In this document: positions 1-8,374 of the stretch, in pieces
How the letters are laid out: every line of letters begins with the position of its first letter
Numbering within the stretch: position 1 is the stretch's first letter
Source: DASPMP01 sp035758925
GTDB lineage: Bacteria > Gemmatimonadota > Gemmatimonadetes > Gemmatimonadales > Gemmatimonadaceae
DNA length: 64,000 nt
Assembly: GCA_035758925.1 (NCBI GenBank)
Contig: DASTVV010000001.1
Span: 1 to 64,000, forward strand
Reading direction: 5' to 3'
Position numbers and translations under genes: made by a program
Notes under the pieces: model-generated
What the model was told of the DNA's origin: nothing
Seen by the model: the letters and a program-made list of their open reading frames with translations, nothing else
The model's database searches: none

Positions 1-141
1 GCCGCTGCCGCCGCGGGCATCTGCTGGTTGATGGAGCTCGTTCCTCCCGCGACGACCGCACGCGTGGCAAGAGCGCGGGCGGCGACGGTCGCGGTGGGAC
101 TGGCGATTATCTGCGCGATTCCGCTGTTTCTTCCGGACTGA
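1..141 (+). CDS. C-terminal end of a membrane protein (partial)
   Basis: Frame 1 is open from the first base of the window to a TGA at 139-141 and gives 46 residues. The last part is hydrophobic (VAVGLAIICAIPLFLP), which suggests a membrane helix at the C-terminus. The start lies outside the window, so the family cannot be named. It runs in the same direction as the two small membrane-protein genes that follow and may share a transcript with them. Confidence 0.5.
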   Translation, partial: AAAAAGICWLMELVPPATTARVARARAATVAVGLAIICAIPLFLPD

Positions 142-159
142 GCCTCGATTCCCCGCGGA

Positions 160-720
160 ATGCCGAAACGCAGAAAGTCGGCGTACGAACGAGTCGTCAT
201 TCGCGCCGTTCGCGCCATCCCACTGGCCGTGATCATGGCCGGCATCGGGACGCTCGGCGCCACGATGATCGCGGCGTTCGCCTCGGATCACCCCGATCGC
301 AGCGTCGGCTGGATGCAGGGCCTCCTCGCGCTCTACTTCCTCATGCCGCCCCTTGCCGTCGTTGGCCTCGTGACGGGACTGATCGTTGGATATCGGCAGG
401 CGGGGCTGCCATCCACATCACCGTGGTCGGACCCGCCGCCCGAGCTGGTGCGCGGTCACTATGCCGTCGCACTAGTCTGCGGCTGGCTCGCGGGCATCAC
501 GGCCATCGCGTTCGTGATCCCGACGATGGCCAGGGTCGTGCTGGCGCTGGACGGCATCATTGGCGAGCTCCTGCCCGGCGCGCTCCAGGTCCTCGCGATC
601 CTGTGGCTGGCGTGCGTGCTGATGGGCGGCTGGGACGTCGGAATCTGGGTGGTGGCGAGAATCGACGGGATCGTCCACCGGCTGCGGACCAGGAAGCGGA
701 GTGCGGTCGCCCGAGCGTGA
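160..720 (+). CDS. Small polytopic membrane protein, unknown function
   Basis: The 186-residue product starts with a basic stretch (MPKRRKSAYER) and then has about four hydrophobic segments, near residues 20-40, 58-78, 102-125 and 138-165, ending in an Arg/Lys-rich tail. That topology fits an inner-membrane protein. I recognise no family. It resembles the next gene (start 805): both carry a GHY motif before the third helix and an ID..VHR.R motif just after the last helix, so the two look like tandem paralogues. The start codon is ATG, 18 bases after the stop of the partial gene upstream. Confidence 0.7.
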   Translation: MPKRRKSAYERVVIRAVRAIPLAVIMAGIGTLGATMIAAFASDHPDRSVGWMQGLLALYFLMPPLAVVGLVTGLIVGYRQAGLPSTSPWSDPPPELVRGHYAVALVCGWLAGITAIAFVIPTMARVVLALDGIIGELLPGALQVLAILWLACVLMGGWDVGIWVVARIDGIVHRLRTRKRSAVARA

Positions 721-804
721 CGGCATTGGTGAGGCGTGAGGCGCCGATGCCGTGATCCGCGACACGTCGCGGCGACGCGCGCCGTGCAGTCTTAGTCGTG
801 ATAT

Positions 805-1407
805 ATGGACCACGCTCAGAAGCATTCGCCCGGCCTCATGGCCGAACCGTCAACGATGCGTCGCATCGTTGGCATGGTGTTCGGGGCGCTGTTTGCGACG
901 ACGGCAGCGGTGTACGGCTTGTCGTTCGCGGCGGAGTGGCTTGCGACGGCCAGCTCGATTTGGGCGGTAGGCCTGGTCGCGATACGCCTCGGGTTGGGGC
1001 CCAGCGTACTGGCGGGTGTCCTGGTGGGCTCCTGGGGCGGATTACGCTGGGCCAAGCGCCCGCGGCTGCTGCCCTGGGCAGAACGCCCGAATGGGGTCTT
1101 GTTCGGGCATTATCTGCTGGCGTGGATTGCCGCCGTTCCAGCCGCGTTGATCGCGATCGTGTTCTTCCTCGTCGCCACCGATCCGCCACTTCAGACACTG
1201 AAGCTGTTTGTCGGACAGGTGCACCCGAACGTTCAGTGGTTTGCGCGCGGACTGACGCTGGCTTCCATACTGGCGGGGATGTTCATCGTTGGTCGCTCGA
1301 CGCTGATCTCGATCGATCGCAGGGTGCACCGGAGGAGGGCGGGGAACGGGGACAAGGGACAGGGGACACGGGCAACCGACTGGGGAACGGAGAAAGGGAC
1401 CGGTTGA
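805..1407 (+). CDS. Small polytopic membrane protein, unknown function (paralogue of the preceding gene)
   Basis: The product is 200 residues with about four hydrophobic segments and the same GHY and ID..VHR.R motifs as the protein encoded at 160-720, so I infer a tandem duplication. An alternative ATG 11 codons in (MAEPSTM) is possible. The last roughly 22 codons, from about 1341, are read out of the G-rich arm of the intergenic repeat at 1340-1503 and give a Gly/Thr-rich tail (GNGDKGQGTRATDWGTEKG). The repeat has therefore probably replaced or extended the original C-terminus. Confidence 0.65.
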   Translation: MDHAQKHSPGLMAEPSTMRRIVGMVFGALFATTAAVYGLSFAAEWLATASSIWAVGLVAIRLGLGPSVLAGVLVGSWGGLRWAKRPRLLPWAERPNGVLFGHYLLAWIAAVPAALIAIVFFLVATDPPLQTLKLFVGQVHPNVQWFARGLTLASILAGMFIVGRSTLISIDRRVHRRRAGNGDKGQGTRATDWGTEKGTG

Positions 1408-1503
1408 GGGGACTGAGTACGTCCCCGGTCCCCTGAACCAGTCCCCTCATCTACTCCCCCAGGCAGTTGGGCTTGTCCCTGGTCCCGTGTCCCAGGTCCC
1501 TGC
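1340..1503. repeat. Family A inverted repeat (GGGAC-type), copy 1
   Basis: The left arm is made of GGGACA/GGGGAC units and the right arm of GTCCC/GGTCCC units, meeting around GGGGAC-TGAGTAC-GTCCCC near 1409-1426. The arms are imperfect complements over roughly 75 bases. A core close to CAACCGACTGGGGA on the left and CAGGCAGTTGGGC on the right recurs in the copies at 5488 and 6888. The left arm has six runs of three or more G separated by 1-4 bases, a canonical quadruplex motif. It sits between two convergent genes and overlaps the end of the upstream one. Confidence 0.85.
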
Positions 1504-1509
1504 GGCTGA

Positions 1510-4500
1510 CTACGGGACGATCAGCTCGATCCGTCCAAGGTTCCTCGCGACGAGCGCGGCATTGATCGGCCCCATCTCCTTCGCGAGCCAGACGTCGAAC
1601 GCCTTCGACACGTCCGTCATCTCGCGACGGATCGCATCCGTCCGCGCCACCTGCGTCGCCGACGGCCGGCCCTCGTAGTTCACGACGCTCCCGTACAGCT
1701 CCACGAGATTCTCGCGCAGGCGCTCCTCGCCGGTGATCGCGCCGCCCTCCTTCGTGGCGACGATCTTCTTCCGCAGCGAGTCCACCGCCGCCGACGCGCC
1801 CTGCAACTTGATAGCGAGCGAGTCGTTCGGCGTCAGCTTCGCGACGTTGCCCTCCAATCCACCGCGCACGCCGTTCATTCGCTCCACGACGCCGGTCATG
1901 TCGTTGAGCATTCCATAGAGCTTCACGGACAGATCGAACTGCGCCTTGCGGTCCGCGATCGTGTGCTTCATCCGCCCATCCCGCGTCACGCGCAGCGGCG
2001 CCGTGTACTCCTGGCCGCCCTCGACCAGCTTCACCGTGTATGTCCCCGGCATGAAGCGCGGGCCCACGGCGAAGCCCGCCGTCGCCGCCGGTGGGATACG
2101 CGGCGGTGCCATGCGCATGGACCACGCAACGCGACTCAACCCACGCCGCTTACTCGTGGGCAGCGTCTGCACGAGCTTGCCCGTGGAATCGCGCACCTCG
2201 AGCTTCATGTCGCCGAAGATGTGCCGCTTCTGCAGATAGTACGTGATAACCGCGTCGCCCGGCGGGTTCGGCCCGATGAACTCGGCGTCACCATTCGCCC
2301 AGCCGCCGAACGCGCCAATGGTCTGCACCACGGGCTTCGTCATCACGAACGCGGCGCCCTTGGTGAGCGTCGTGGGCGTCAGCGCGCGCAGCGGCGTGAT
2401 GTCGTCGATGATCCAGATGCCGCGGCCGTGCGTCGCGATCACGACATCGTGGTCGCGTGGATGGATCGCCAGGTCGCGCACCGCGACGCTGGGGAAGTCG
2501 CCGCCCTTGTAGCGCGACCAGCTTGCGCCGCCGTCCGCCGAGATCCAGAGCCCGAACTCCGTGCCCAGGAACAGCAGCTGCGGGTTCACCAGGTCCTGCT
2601 TGATGACGTGGGCGTAGCCGCGCACCGGTGAGTTGGCGGGGATCAGGTTCGTCCACGTTTTGCCGTAATCGGTGCTCTTATAGGCGTACGGCCGCATGTC
2701 GCCGAACGTGTGCAGATCGAACGTCGCGAAGATGGTCCCGGCGTCGAAGTGCCCGGGCTCGACCGTCGTGACCCACGCGTTCTTCGGCAGGCCCCGGATG
2801 TTCGCGATCGTGTTCGTCCACGTCTTGCCGCCGTCGCGCGTCACCTGGAGGTTGCCGTCGTCAGTGCCCGCCCAGATCACAAGCGGGTTCCGCGGCGACT
2901 CGCCGATCGCGAAGATCGTCGTGTGCATCTCGGCAGCCGAGTTGTCGACCGTGATACCACCTGATTCCTCCTGCTTCTGCTTCTCCGGGCTATTTGTAGT
3001 GAGATCCGGCGAAATGCGCTCCCACGTCTGTCCGAAGTCACGCGAGCGGTGCAGGAACTGCGAGCCGATGTAGATGGTGCCGTTCCGCGTCGGGCTCACG
3101 TGGATGGGCGTGTTCCAGTTGAAGCGCAGCTTGCCTTCCTTGTACTCGGGCAGCGGCTTGATGTCACGCGTCTCGTGCGTCTTTCGGTTGACGCGACCTA
3201 TGTACCCTCCCTGTGCCTCGGCGTAGAGGTAGTCGTTGTCGGTAGGGTCCGCGAACATCCAGAAGCCGTCGCCACCGTACATGTTCTCCCACTGGCTCTT
3301 GGCGATGCCGCCGGGATACTGTGACTCGCCCACCCACGAGCTGTTGTCCTGGAGTCCGCCGTACACCTTGTACGGCCGGTCCATGTCCACGCTCACGTGG
3401 TAGAACTGCGAGATGGGCAGGTTCTCGCCCTTCCACCACTTGTCGCCGCCGTCGTACGAGTACCAGATACCGCCGTCGTCCACCGTGATGACGTGCTCGG
3501 TGTTGTCGGGATCGATCCAGACGTCATGGTGGTCGCCGTGCGTGCCGCCCGAGACGTTGTTGAACGTCGCGCCGCCGTCCGTGCTCATGATGAGCGGACC
3601 GTCCGGCTTGAAGACGCGGTTCTCGTTCTTCGGATCGACGATGAGGTTGGCGAAATAGAAAGGACGCCAGACCATGTTCTGGCTGCGGTCCTTCATTTCC
3701 CACGTGAGGCCACCGTCCTCCGAGCGATACAACGCGTTGAGCGGCGGCACCGCCTCGATGAACGCGTACACGACATTCGGCTTGGACGGTGCGACCGTGA
3801 CGGCCACGCGGCCCCACGGCTTGGGTGGCAGCCCCTTCGCAGTCTTGTCGTCGAGCTGCGTCCACGTGGCGCCACCGTCCGTCGTCTTGAACAGGCCACT
3901 GGCGCTTGGAGCGGTCGGGCCGTCGCCACCGGAGCGGAACGTCCAGCCCTTGCGGCGGAAGTCCCACATGCCGGCATAGAGCGTCTTCGAGTCCTTGGTA
4001 TCCATCGACATCAGCGAGCAGCCCGTGGACTGATTGGCACCTGCCAGAATCTTCGACCACGACTTGCCGCCGTCGGTGGTCTTGTAGACGCCGCGGTCAT
4101 CGCTGTCGCTCCACAGCTTGCCCGGGACGCACACGTACACGGTGTTCGCATTCGTCGGATCGACGATGATCTTCACGATCCGCTCGGACTCTTTGAGTCC
4201 CATGTTCGTCCAGTTTTCGCCGGCGTCCGTGGATTTGTAGATGCCGTTGCCGACGGAAACGCTGTTGCGCGTCCACGACTCGCCGGTGCCCACCCAGATC
4301 GTCTTCGAATTCGTCGGGTCGATGGTGACGGCGCCGATGGACTGCACCGGCTCCTTGTCGAAGACGGGCTTGTAGGTCGTGCCGCCGTTCATCGACTTCC
4401 ACACACCGCCCGAGGCCGAGCCGATGTAGATGGTGAGACGGCCGTTCTCGCGGGTCGCGGCGAGCGCCGCAATGCGGCCGCTCATGGCGGCGGAGCCGAT

Positions 4501-5442
4501 GTTGCGAGCGCCCAGACCGGACGTTGTTTCGGAGTCGACGACTTGAGCGAGCACTGCGGAATGGGAAATGGGAATGGGAATGGGCGCGGGTCGCGATCTG
4601 TCCGCGCGCCCATTCCCACCCCCCATTCCCATTCCGCCGTTCAGAATTACCTCGCCATCTTGCGAAGCGGTTGGTGGCTTTGGAGGAGAAGCCGCCTGCG
4701 TCGGCGCACCCGGACCAGGCTTCGCGAATGCGGCGTCATTCATTGAAACGTTCGCCTCGATGCGCTCCCACGCGTACTGCGCCTTGTTTGCGCTCGGGCT
4801 GCCCTTGCCGCCGATCGCGAACGCGAAGGGGAAGAACACGCCGTTCACTTCCTTGTAGTCGCCGAGCTCCACTTCGAACTCTCGCTCGGCGCCGCGCACC
4901 ATGCGCTTCACTTCGTACTTGATGGGGACGTAGGAATCGGCGTCCATGTAGTAGGTACGGACGTCGCCGTTGCTCTTCAGCGTCGCCTTCACCTTGAAGA
5001 CTTCGGTGCCCTCGATCTGGTCCGTGCCGACCAGCTCCACCGTGTTGCCCTTCTGCTTGTAGTTGAGCAGAGGATCTTCGAACTCGGCGTCCTCGATGAT
5101 GCCTTTGAGCTCGTCCTCGCTGAGCGTCTCAGGATCCTTCTTGCCCTGCCACGGCTCGATCTTCCAGCCGTTGTTGCCGTCGAATGCGGTGACGCCCACC
5201 ATGCCGCCGAACGCGAACTCCTCGCGCACTTTGTTCGGTCGCTTGTTCTCGTTCCTGACCTGGGCCTCGAATCCGCCGCCGCCGTAGAACTTCCCCGTGC
5301 GCCGCACGGAGTGAATGGCCTGGATGCGATCGGCGCCGCCGATGCGCTGCTGGTACTTGGTGATGATCTCGTCGACGGTCTGCGCTTGCAGAGGAGCGGC
5401 GACGATCAGGAGGGCGAGAGCGGAACGCAGAATCGACCGCAT
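1510..5442 (-). CDS. Secreted LolA-like domain fused to an Asp-box (VPS10/sortilin-like) beta-propeller
   Basis: The 1310-residue product has a signal peptide (residues 1-21, ending LQAQ). Residues about 22-245 look like a LolA/outer-membrane lipoprotein-sorting fold. A low-complexity Gly/Pro linker follows at 269-296, then a long propeller with at least eight Asp-box motifs such as STDAGENW, TTDGGKSW, SEDGGLTW and TRDGGKTW. The last 200 residues are helical. Proteins of this type are annotated as BNR-repeat glycosyl hydrolases or VPS10 domain proteins; no catalytic residues can be assigned here, so the enzyme label is unsafe. The linker is encoded by a copy of the family B intergenic repeat (4553-4638), which suggests that two separate genes became fused across a repeat. 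It is likely periplasmic or exported. Confidence 0.85.
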   Translation of the reverse strand: MRSILRSALALLIVAAPLQAQTVDEIITKYQQRIGGADRIQAIHSVRRTGKFYGGGGFEAQVRNENKRPNKVREEFAFGGMVGVTAFDGNNGWKIEPWQGKKDPETLSEDELKGIIEDAEFEDPLLNYKQKGNTVELVGTDQIEGTEVFKVKATLKSNGDVRTYYMDADSYVPIKYEVKRMVRGAEREFEVELGDYKEVNGVFFPFAFAIGGKGSPSANKAQYAWERIEANVSMNDAAFAKPGPGAPTQAASPPKPPTASQDGEVILNGGMGMGGGNGRADRSRPAPIPIPISHSAVLAQVVDSETTSGLGARNIGSAAMSGRIAALAATRENGRLTIYIGSASGGVWKSMNGGTTYKPVFDKEPVQSIGAVTIDPTNSKTIWVGTGESWTRNSVSVGNGIYKSTDAGENWTNMGLKESERIVKIIVDPTNANTVYVCVPGKLWSDSDDRGVYKTTDGGKSWSKILAGANQSTGCSLMSMDTKDSKTLYAGMWDFRRKGWTFRSGGDGPTAPSASGLFKTTDGGATWTQLDDKTAKGLPPKPWGRVAVTVAPSKPNVVYAFIEAVPPLNALYRSEDGGLTWEMKDRSQNMVWRPFYFANLIVDPKNENRVFKPDGPLIMSTDGGATFNNVSGGTHGDHHDVWIDPDNTEHVITVDDGGIWYSYDGGDKWWKGENLPISQFYHVSVDMDRPYKVYGGLQDNSSWVGESQYPGGIAKSQWENMYGGDGFWMFADPTDNDYLYAEAQGGYIGRVNRKTHETRDIKPLPEYKEGKLRFNWNTPIHVSPTRNGTIYIGSQFLHRSRDFGQTWERISPDLTTNSPEKQKQEESGGITVDNSAAEMHTTIFAIGESPRNPLVIWAGTDDGNLQVTRDGGKTWTNTIANIRGLPKNAWVTTVEPGHFDAGTIFATFDLHTFGDMRPYAYKSTDYGKTWTNLIPANSPVRGYAHVIKQDLVNPQLLFLGTEFGLWISADGGASWSRYKGGDFPSVAVRDLAIHPRDHDVVIATHGRGIWIIDDITPLRALTPTTLTKGAAFVMTKPVVQTIGAFGGWANGDAEFIGPNPPGDAVITYYLQKRHIFGDMKLEVRDSTGKLVQTLPTSKRRGLSRVAWSMRMAPPRIPPAATAGFAVGPRFMPGTYTVKLVEGGQEYTAPLRVTRDGRMKHTIADRKAQFDLSVKLYGMLNDMTGVVERMNGVRGGLEGNVAKLTPNDSLAIKLQGASAAVDSLRKKIVATKEGGAITGEERLRENLVELYGSVVNYEGRPSATQVARTDAIRREMTDVSKAFDVWLAKEMGPINAALVARNLGRIELIVP
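4553..4638. repeat. Family B inverted repeat (GGAATGGG-type) inside a coding sequence
   Basis: The sequence reads GCGGAATGGGAAATGGG..., a short loop, and then GCCCATTCCC...CATTCCGC. It has the same arms as the intergenic copies at 32971, 34213, 36788 and 51588. The G arm has four GGG runs with 3-4-base loops. It lies in frame in the gene at 1510-5442 and encodes the repetitive linker (GMGMGGGNGR on one side, PAPIPIPIP on the other) between the LolA-like and propeller domains. Confidence 0.85.
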
Positions 5443-5487
5443 TGAGGACTCCGAAAAGGGCTATGAGCCCTAACGTATGGCCGGGGG

Positions 5488-5556
5488 GGCGAGGGACAAG
5501 GGACGGTCCCCAGTCAGTTGCCCCTGTCCCTCGTCCCCTGTCCCCGGTCCCAGTTG
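5488..5556. repeat. Family A inverted repeat, copy 2
   Basis: A short G-rich arm (GAGGGACAAGGGAC) is followed by a longer C-rich arm that contains CCCAGTCAGTTGCCCCTGTC, the core also found at about 7009-7028. It occupies the gap between divergent genes (starts at 5442 minus and about 5595 plus). It cannot act only as a terminator there and would lie in or near both promoters. Confidence 0.8.
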
Positions 5557-5594
5557 GCCTCGACAAGTGATGTGACGGCCGATAGCGTGTGCAA

Positions 5595-6890
5595 ATGCCC
5601 CACGCATACGACGCTATTCCGGAACTTGCGGGCCTCGCGACATACGAATCCGCGTCGCGAATCGGATTCTCGGTGAACGAGAACGTCCGGCGGCTGTTGC
5701 GCTACCACTGGACCGAGCGCCGCCTGATGCAGACGCTGGTCGCGCACCTTCCCTCGATGCCCATCTGGGAAGCGAAGTGCGCGATGGCCCTGCACCAGTG
5801 GCAGTGCGCCGAGCACGTAGCTGCTCTGCGCCAGCGCATCGGCGAGATGCGAAGTCCTGTGCCGGATCTCGACACGGGGCCCGACGACGATGCCGTCCGG
5901 CAGCTGGACGAGCTGCTCGAGGAGCTCGATCGCACGAGCGATCCGCTGACGTTTCTGAGCGTGGTCTACGGCAGCGTGTTCCCGGCGCTCGCCGCCTCGT
6001 ACCGCGAGCACATCGAGAAGACGAACCCGCTCGTCGATCATCCCACGCGTCGGCTCCTGCGCATGGCGCTGCAGGAAACCGAGGACGCCATCGCATGGAG
6101 CGACTCGGCGCTGGCGGCGATTTCGGCGGACACGGCGCCGCATCGCGCGGACGCGGACCACTTGCTGCCGCGCTTTCATCCCAGGCGCGACGAGCGGTTT
6201 CACGGCCAATACAACTTCGAGTTCCCACCCCACATCGTGTACAACATGGCGGATGTCCCGCCGGACGAGCGCAACCTCGCGCTCCTGTGCAAGCGCGCGT
6301 TGGAGATGGACGTTCCCGAGATGATGGCCTCGTTCATGACCGAGCGCGCCGACCAGCCGTGGGAGTTCTATCACGACTACTCGCGGCAGCTCTGGGACGA
6401 GGCGCGGCATTCCATGATGGGAACCGTGGCACTCGAGGCGCGCGGCATCGACTGGAAGAAGGAGATACCGCTCAACGTCAGCTTCGCGCTGCGGCTCAAC
6501 CTCCACGCCACCCCCATCGAGCGGCAGATGATGCTCTATGCCATCGAGCAGTCGCTCATGCCCGGCGAGACGGGGAAGCGCTACGAGCACCAGACCGCGC
6601 GTGACGCGGGCGACGCCCTGTCAGCCCACTTTCACGACTACGACTGGGCGGACGAAGTGCTCCACGCGCAGATCGGGCGTCGCGCCCTCAAGCGCGACGG
6701 CATCTCCAGCGAACAGGCCGCCGAGCGCGCCCATCAGGTGCACGAGAAGACGTGGGCGGCGCTGGAGCGCTATCGCCACCTGGATGCACAGGAGAACTGG
6801 TGGCCGCAGTTCGTGAAGAGAGCGCTGAAGAAAGAGAGCGCGGTCGCGGAACGGTCGGATCTGGGCCCGGTCAATGTGTTCGCAGAATAG
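5595..6890 (+). CDS. Putative ferritin-like (diiron) protein, unknown substrate
   Basis: The product is about 431 residues, almost entirely helical and soluble, and rich in His, Glu and Trp. It has a clear E-x-x-H motif (EARH at residues 269-272) in a helix, an AEHV motif in an earlier helix and a late DEVLHAQIGR helix. This pattern is seen in ferritin-like diiron proteins, which is why I propose that fold, but the metal ligands are not established and I cannot name a reaction. A GTG two codons upstream (5589) is an alternative start; neither has a convincing ribosome-binding site. The stop codon abuts the family A repeat at 6888. Confidence 0.6.
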   Translation: MPHAYDAIPELAGLATYESASRIGFSVNENVRRLLRYHWTERRLMQTLVAHLPSMPIWEAKCAMALHQWQCAEHVAALRQRIGEMRSPVPDLDTGPDDDAVRQLDELLEELDRTSDPLTFLSVVYGSVFPALAASYREHIEKTNPLVDHPTRRLLRMALQETEDAIAWSDSALAAISADTAPHRADADHLLPRFHPRRDERFHGQYNFEFPPHIVYNMADVPPDERNLALLCKRALEMDVPEMMASFMTERADQPWEFYHDYSRQLWDEARHSMMGTVALEARGIDWKKEIPLNVSFALRLNLHATPIERQMMLYAIEQSLMPGETGKRYEHQTARDAGDALSAHFHDYDWADEVLHAQIGRRALKRDGISSEQAAERAHQVHEKTWAALERYRHLDAQENWWPQFVKRALKKESAVAERSDLGPVNVFAE

Positions 6891-7052
6891 GGAATGGGGA
6901 CGCGGGACCGGGCACAGGATGAACCGACTGGGGAACAGTTGAGGGACCCGATCGGGCGATCGGGGCGTCTCTCGACTTGTCCCTTCATCTGGTCCCCCTT
7001 CTCCATTCCCCAGTCAGTTGCCCTGTCCCCGGTCCCTGGTCCCCAGTCCCTC
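6888..7052. repeat. Family A inverted repeat, copy 3
   Basis: The left arm GGGAATGGGGACGCGGGACC contains four runs of three or more G. The inner part GAACCGACTGGGGAACAGTTG matches copy 1 and the right arm CCCAGTCAGTTGCCCTGTCC matches copy 2. The loop region near 6948-6975 holds a small extra palindrome (CGATCGGGCGATCG). It fills the whole gap between two convergent genes and overlaps both stop codons. Confidence 0.85.
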
Positions 7053-7314
7053 AAACTCTACGGTACGTCGCACCTCGTATCAGCCGCAGCACGAATAGCA
7101 GGACGACAGCGCCAATGAACGCCACGAAGATCACGCCGGCGAGCCCGTGAAATGGAGTTCCAGTGCCCAGCTTCTGAAAGATCCAGCTTCCGACGAACGC
7201 GCCGATAATCCCGATGATGATGTCGCCGATGATTCCGTAGCCAGTTCCCCCCATCACTAGCGACGCGAGGACTCCCGCCACCAATCCTACGATTATCCAC
7301 GTCAGGAACGTCAC
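7051..7314 (-). CDS. GlsB/YeaQ/YmgE family stress-response membrane protein
   Basis: The product is 87 residues and fits the Transglycosylase-associated/YeaQ family: three hydrophobic segments with the motif GYGIIGDIIIGIIGAFVG in the middle and GLAGVIFVAFIGAV near the end. These are small inner-membrane proteins often induced by stress; the molecular role is unknown. I chose the GTG at 7314 because GGAGG lies five bases upstream (7320-7324). A GTG two codons earlier (7320) overlaps that site, and longer readings run into the low-complexity spacer. Confidence 0.85.
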   Translation of the reverse strand: MTFLTWIIVGLVAGVLASLVMGGTGYGIIGDIIIGIIGAFVGSWIFQKLGTGTPFHGLAGVIFVAFIGAVVLLFVLRLIRGATYRRV

Positions 7315-7355
7315 GATCACCTCCGTCCGAATCTGACGTTCTGGAGGCAACTGCT

Positions 7356-7430
7356 GTGCCTCACATCCCCCACCGCAACCCACCACTCGCCCCCCCACCA
7401 CTACCCACATACCCCTGCCGAACTCTCGTA
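7356..7430. repeat. C-rich low-complexity spacer (family E, one arm)
   Basis: The stretch is built of CCCACC/CCCCAC units (for example CCCACCGCAACCCACCACTC) and resembles the right arm of the GTGGGG-type elements at 15797 and 48598. No matching G-rich arm is present. On the minus strand it has enough G runs for a quadruplex. It lies between divergent genes, directly before the start of the DinB-like gene. Confidence 0.55.
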
Positions 7431-7431
7431 A

Positions 7432-7938
7432 ATGACCAACGTCAACAAGGACCACATCCAGCGCCTCTTCGCGTTCCATCACTGGGCCACCGACCGGGTG
7501 TTCGACGCGATGTCGGCCGCGACACCCGAACAGCTCGACCGAAAGTGGGGTGGCAGTTTCGGATCAGGACGTGCCCTGCTGCGACATGTCGTCGGCGTAG
7601 AGCGGCTGTGGCACGACCGCTGGAAGGGCCAGTCGGCCAAGTCCGTGCCGGAGTTCCCCGCCACCCATGGGGGCAAGGCTTTTCGAGCTGAGTGGGAGTC
7701 CGTCAAGAAGGATCAACAGCGCTTTATCGGGGCGCTGACACCTGGCCAGCTGGACGGCGATCTCACCTATACGAACATCAAGGGTGAGACGTGGACCTAT
7801 CCGTTCGCGGACATCCTGATCCACTGTGCCAACCACGGCACGTACCATCGCGGCCAGCTGACGCACCTCTTGCGTGATCTGGGGATCAGCGCGCCTTCCA
7901 CGGACTATCTAATGTTCGTGGAGGGTCGGAAAGGCTGA
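7432..7938 (+). CDS. DinB-family four-helix metalloprotein
   Basis: The 168-residue product matches the DinB/DUF664 superfamily in length and layout. It opens with a helix containing FAFHHWATDRVFD. The three expected metal-ligand histidines are visible: one in LLRHVVGVERLW and two in the C-terminal NHGTYHRGQLTHLL. The family includes mycothiol- and bacillithiol-dependent S-transferases and many members of unknown function; the substrate cannot be told from sequence. The gene is monocistronic, flanked by C-rich spacer DNA upstream and a short gap downstream. Confidence 0.85.
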   Translation: MTNVNKDHIQRLFAFHHWATDRVFDAMSAATPEQLDRKWGGSFGSGRALLRHVVGVERLWHDRWKGQSAKSVPEFPATHGGKAFRAEWESVKKDQQRFIGALTPGQLDGDLTYTNIKGETWTYPFADILIHCANHGTYHRGQLTHLLRDLGISAPSTDYLMFVEGRKG

Positions 7939-8020
7939 ATCCAGCCACGGGCGGCGGAGGCGCCGAAACCTCCTGTCTCCGCCCCCGTAGGGCTTAGTGA
8001 CCGTTTCCGGAGCCATTTAG

Positions 8021-8242
8021 ATGATCGGATCCCTGCTGCGTCTGATTGCAATCCGGCCGCTGCTTTCGCTGGCCATTCTCGGGTTTCCGGTCATTCTCCT
8101 GATTGCGGTGGGCCTGCTCACGATCATGGCGCTCAAGTTCTTCGTGTTCGTCGTCGTGCCGATCGTGGTCGTGGTCTGGCTGCTGCGCAAGCTGTTCAGC
8201 AATGGCGACGGAAGCACGAGCACTGGGCCGAGCGCGAGCTGA
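8021..8242 (+). CDS. Small hydrophobic membrane protein, unknown function
   Basis: The product is 73 residues with two adjacent hydrophobic segments (about 10-33 and 36-55), then WLLRKLF and a Ser/Gly-rich tail. The short length and coding bias fit a real small membrane protein, but there is no recognisable family. The gap before it (7939-8020) shows nothing specific. It is convergent with the HD-GYP gene, with a repeat between them. Confidence 0.55.
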   Translation: MIGSLLRLIAIRPLLSLAILGFPVILLIAVGLLTIMALKFFVFVVVPIVVVVWLLRKLFSNGDGSTSTGPSAS

Positions 8243-8245
8243 TTC

Positions 8246-8374
8246 CAGGTTGACGGGTTGACGCGACGGGTTGACGCGACGGGTTTGGCAGGTTGACGGG
8301 TTTCAGGTTGACCGGTTGGTAAGCACGCTGAGTCGCGTTGGACCCGAATAACCCGTCAACCCGTCAACCCGCCT
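8246..8374. repeat. Family C inverted repeat (GGTTGACGGG-type)
   Basis: The left arm repeats GGGTTGACG(CGAC) several times and the right arm reads ACCCGTCAACCCGTCAACCC. The right arm gives four GGG runs with 5-6-base loops on the minus strand. It fills the gap between convergent genes and probably forms a long hairpin in both transcripts, so a bidirectional terminator role is plausible. The unit is close to that of the element at 17752 (CCCGACAA). Confidence 0.85.

Noticed and set aside
3397..4746. Long open frame opposite the Asp-box gene
   Set aside because: It lies entirely antisense to a clear, conserved gene. Its composition (Arg/Val-rich, no domain) is what an antisense frame of GC-rich DNA gives.
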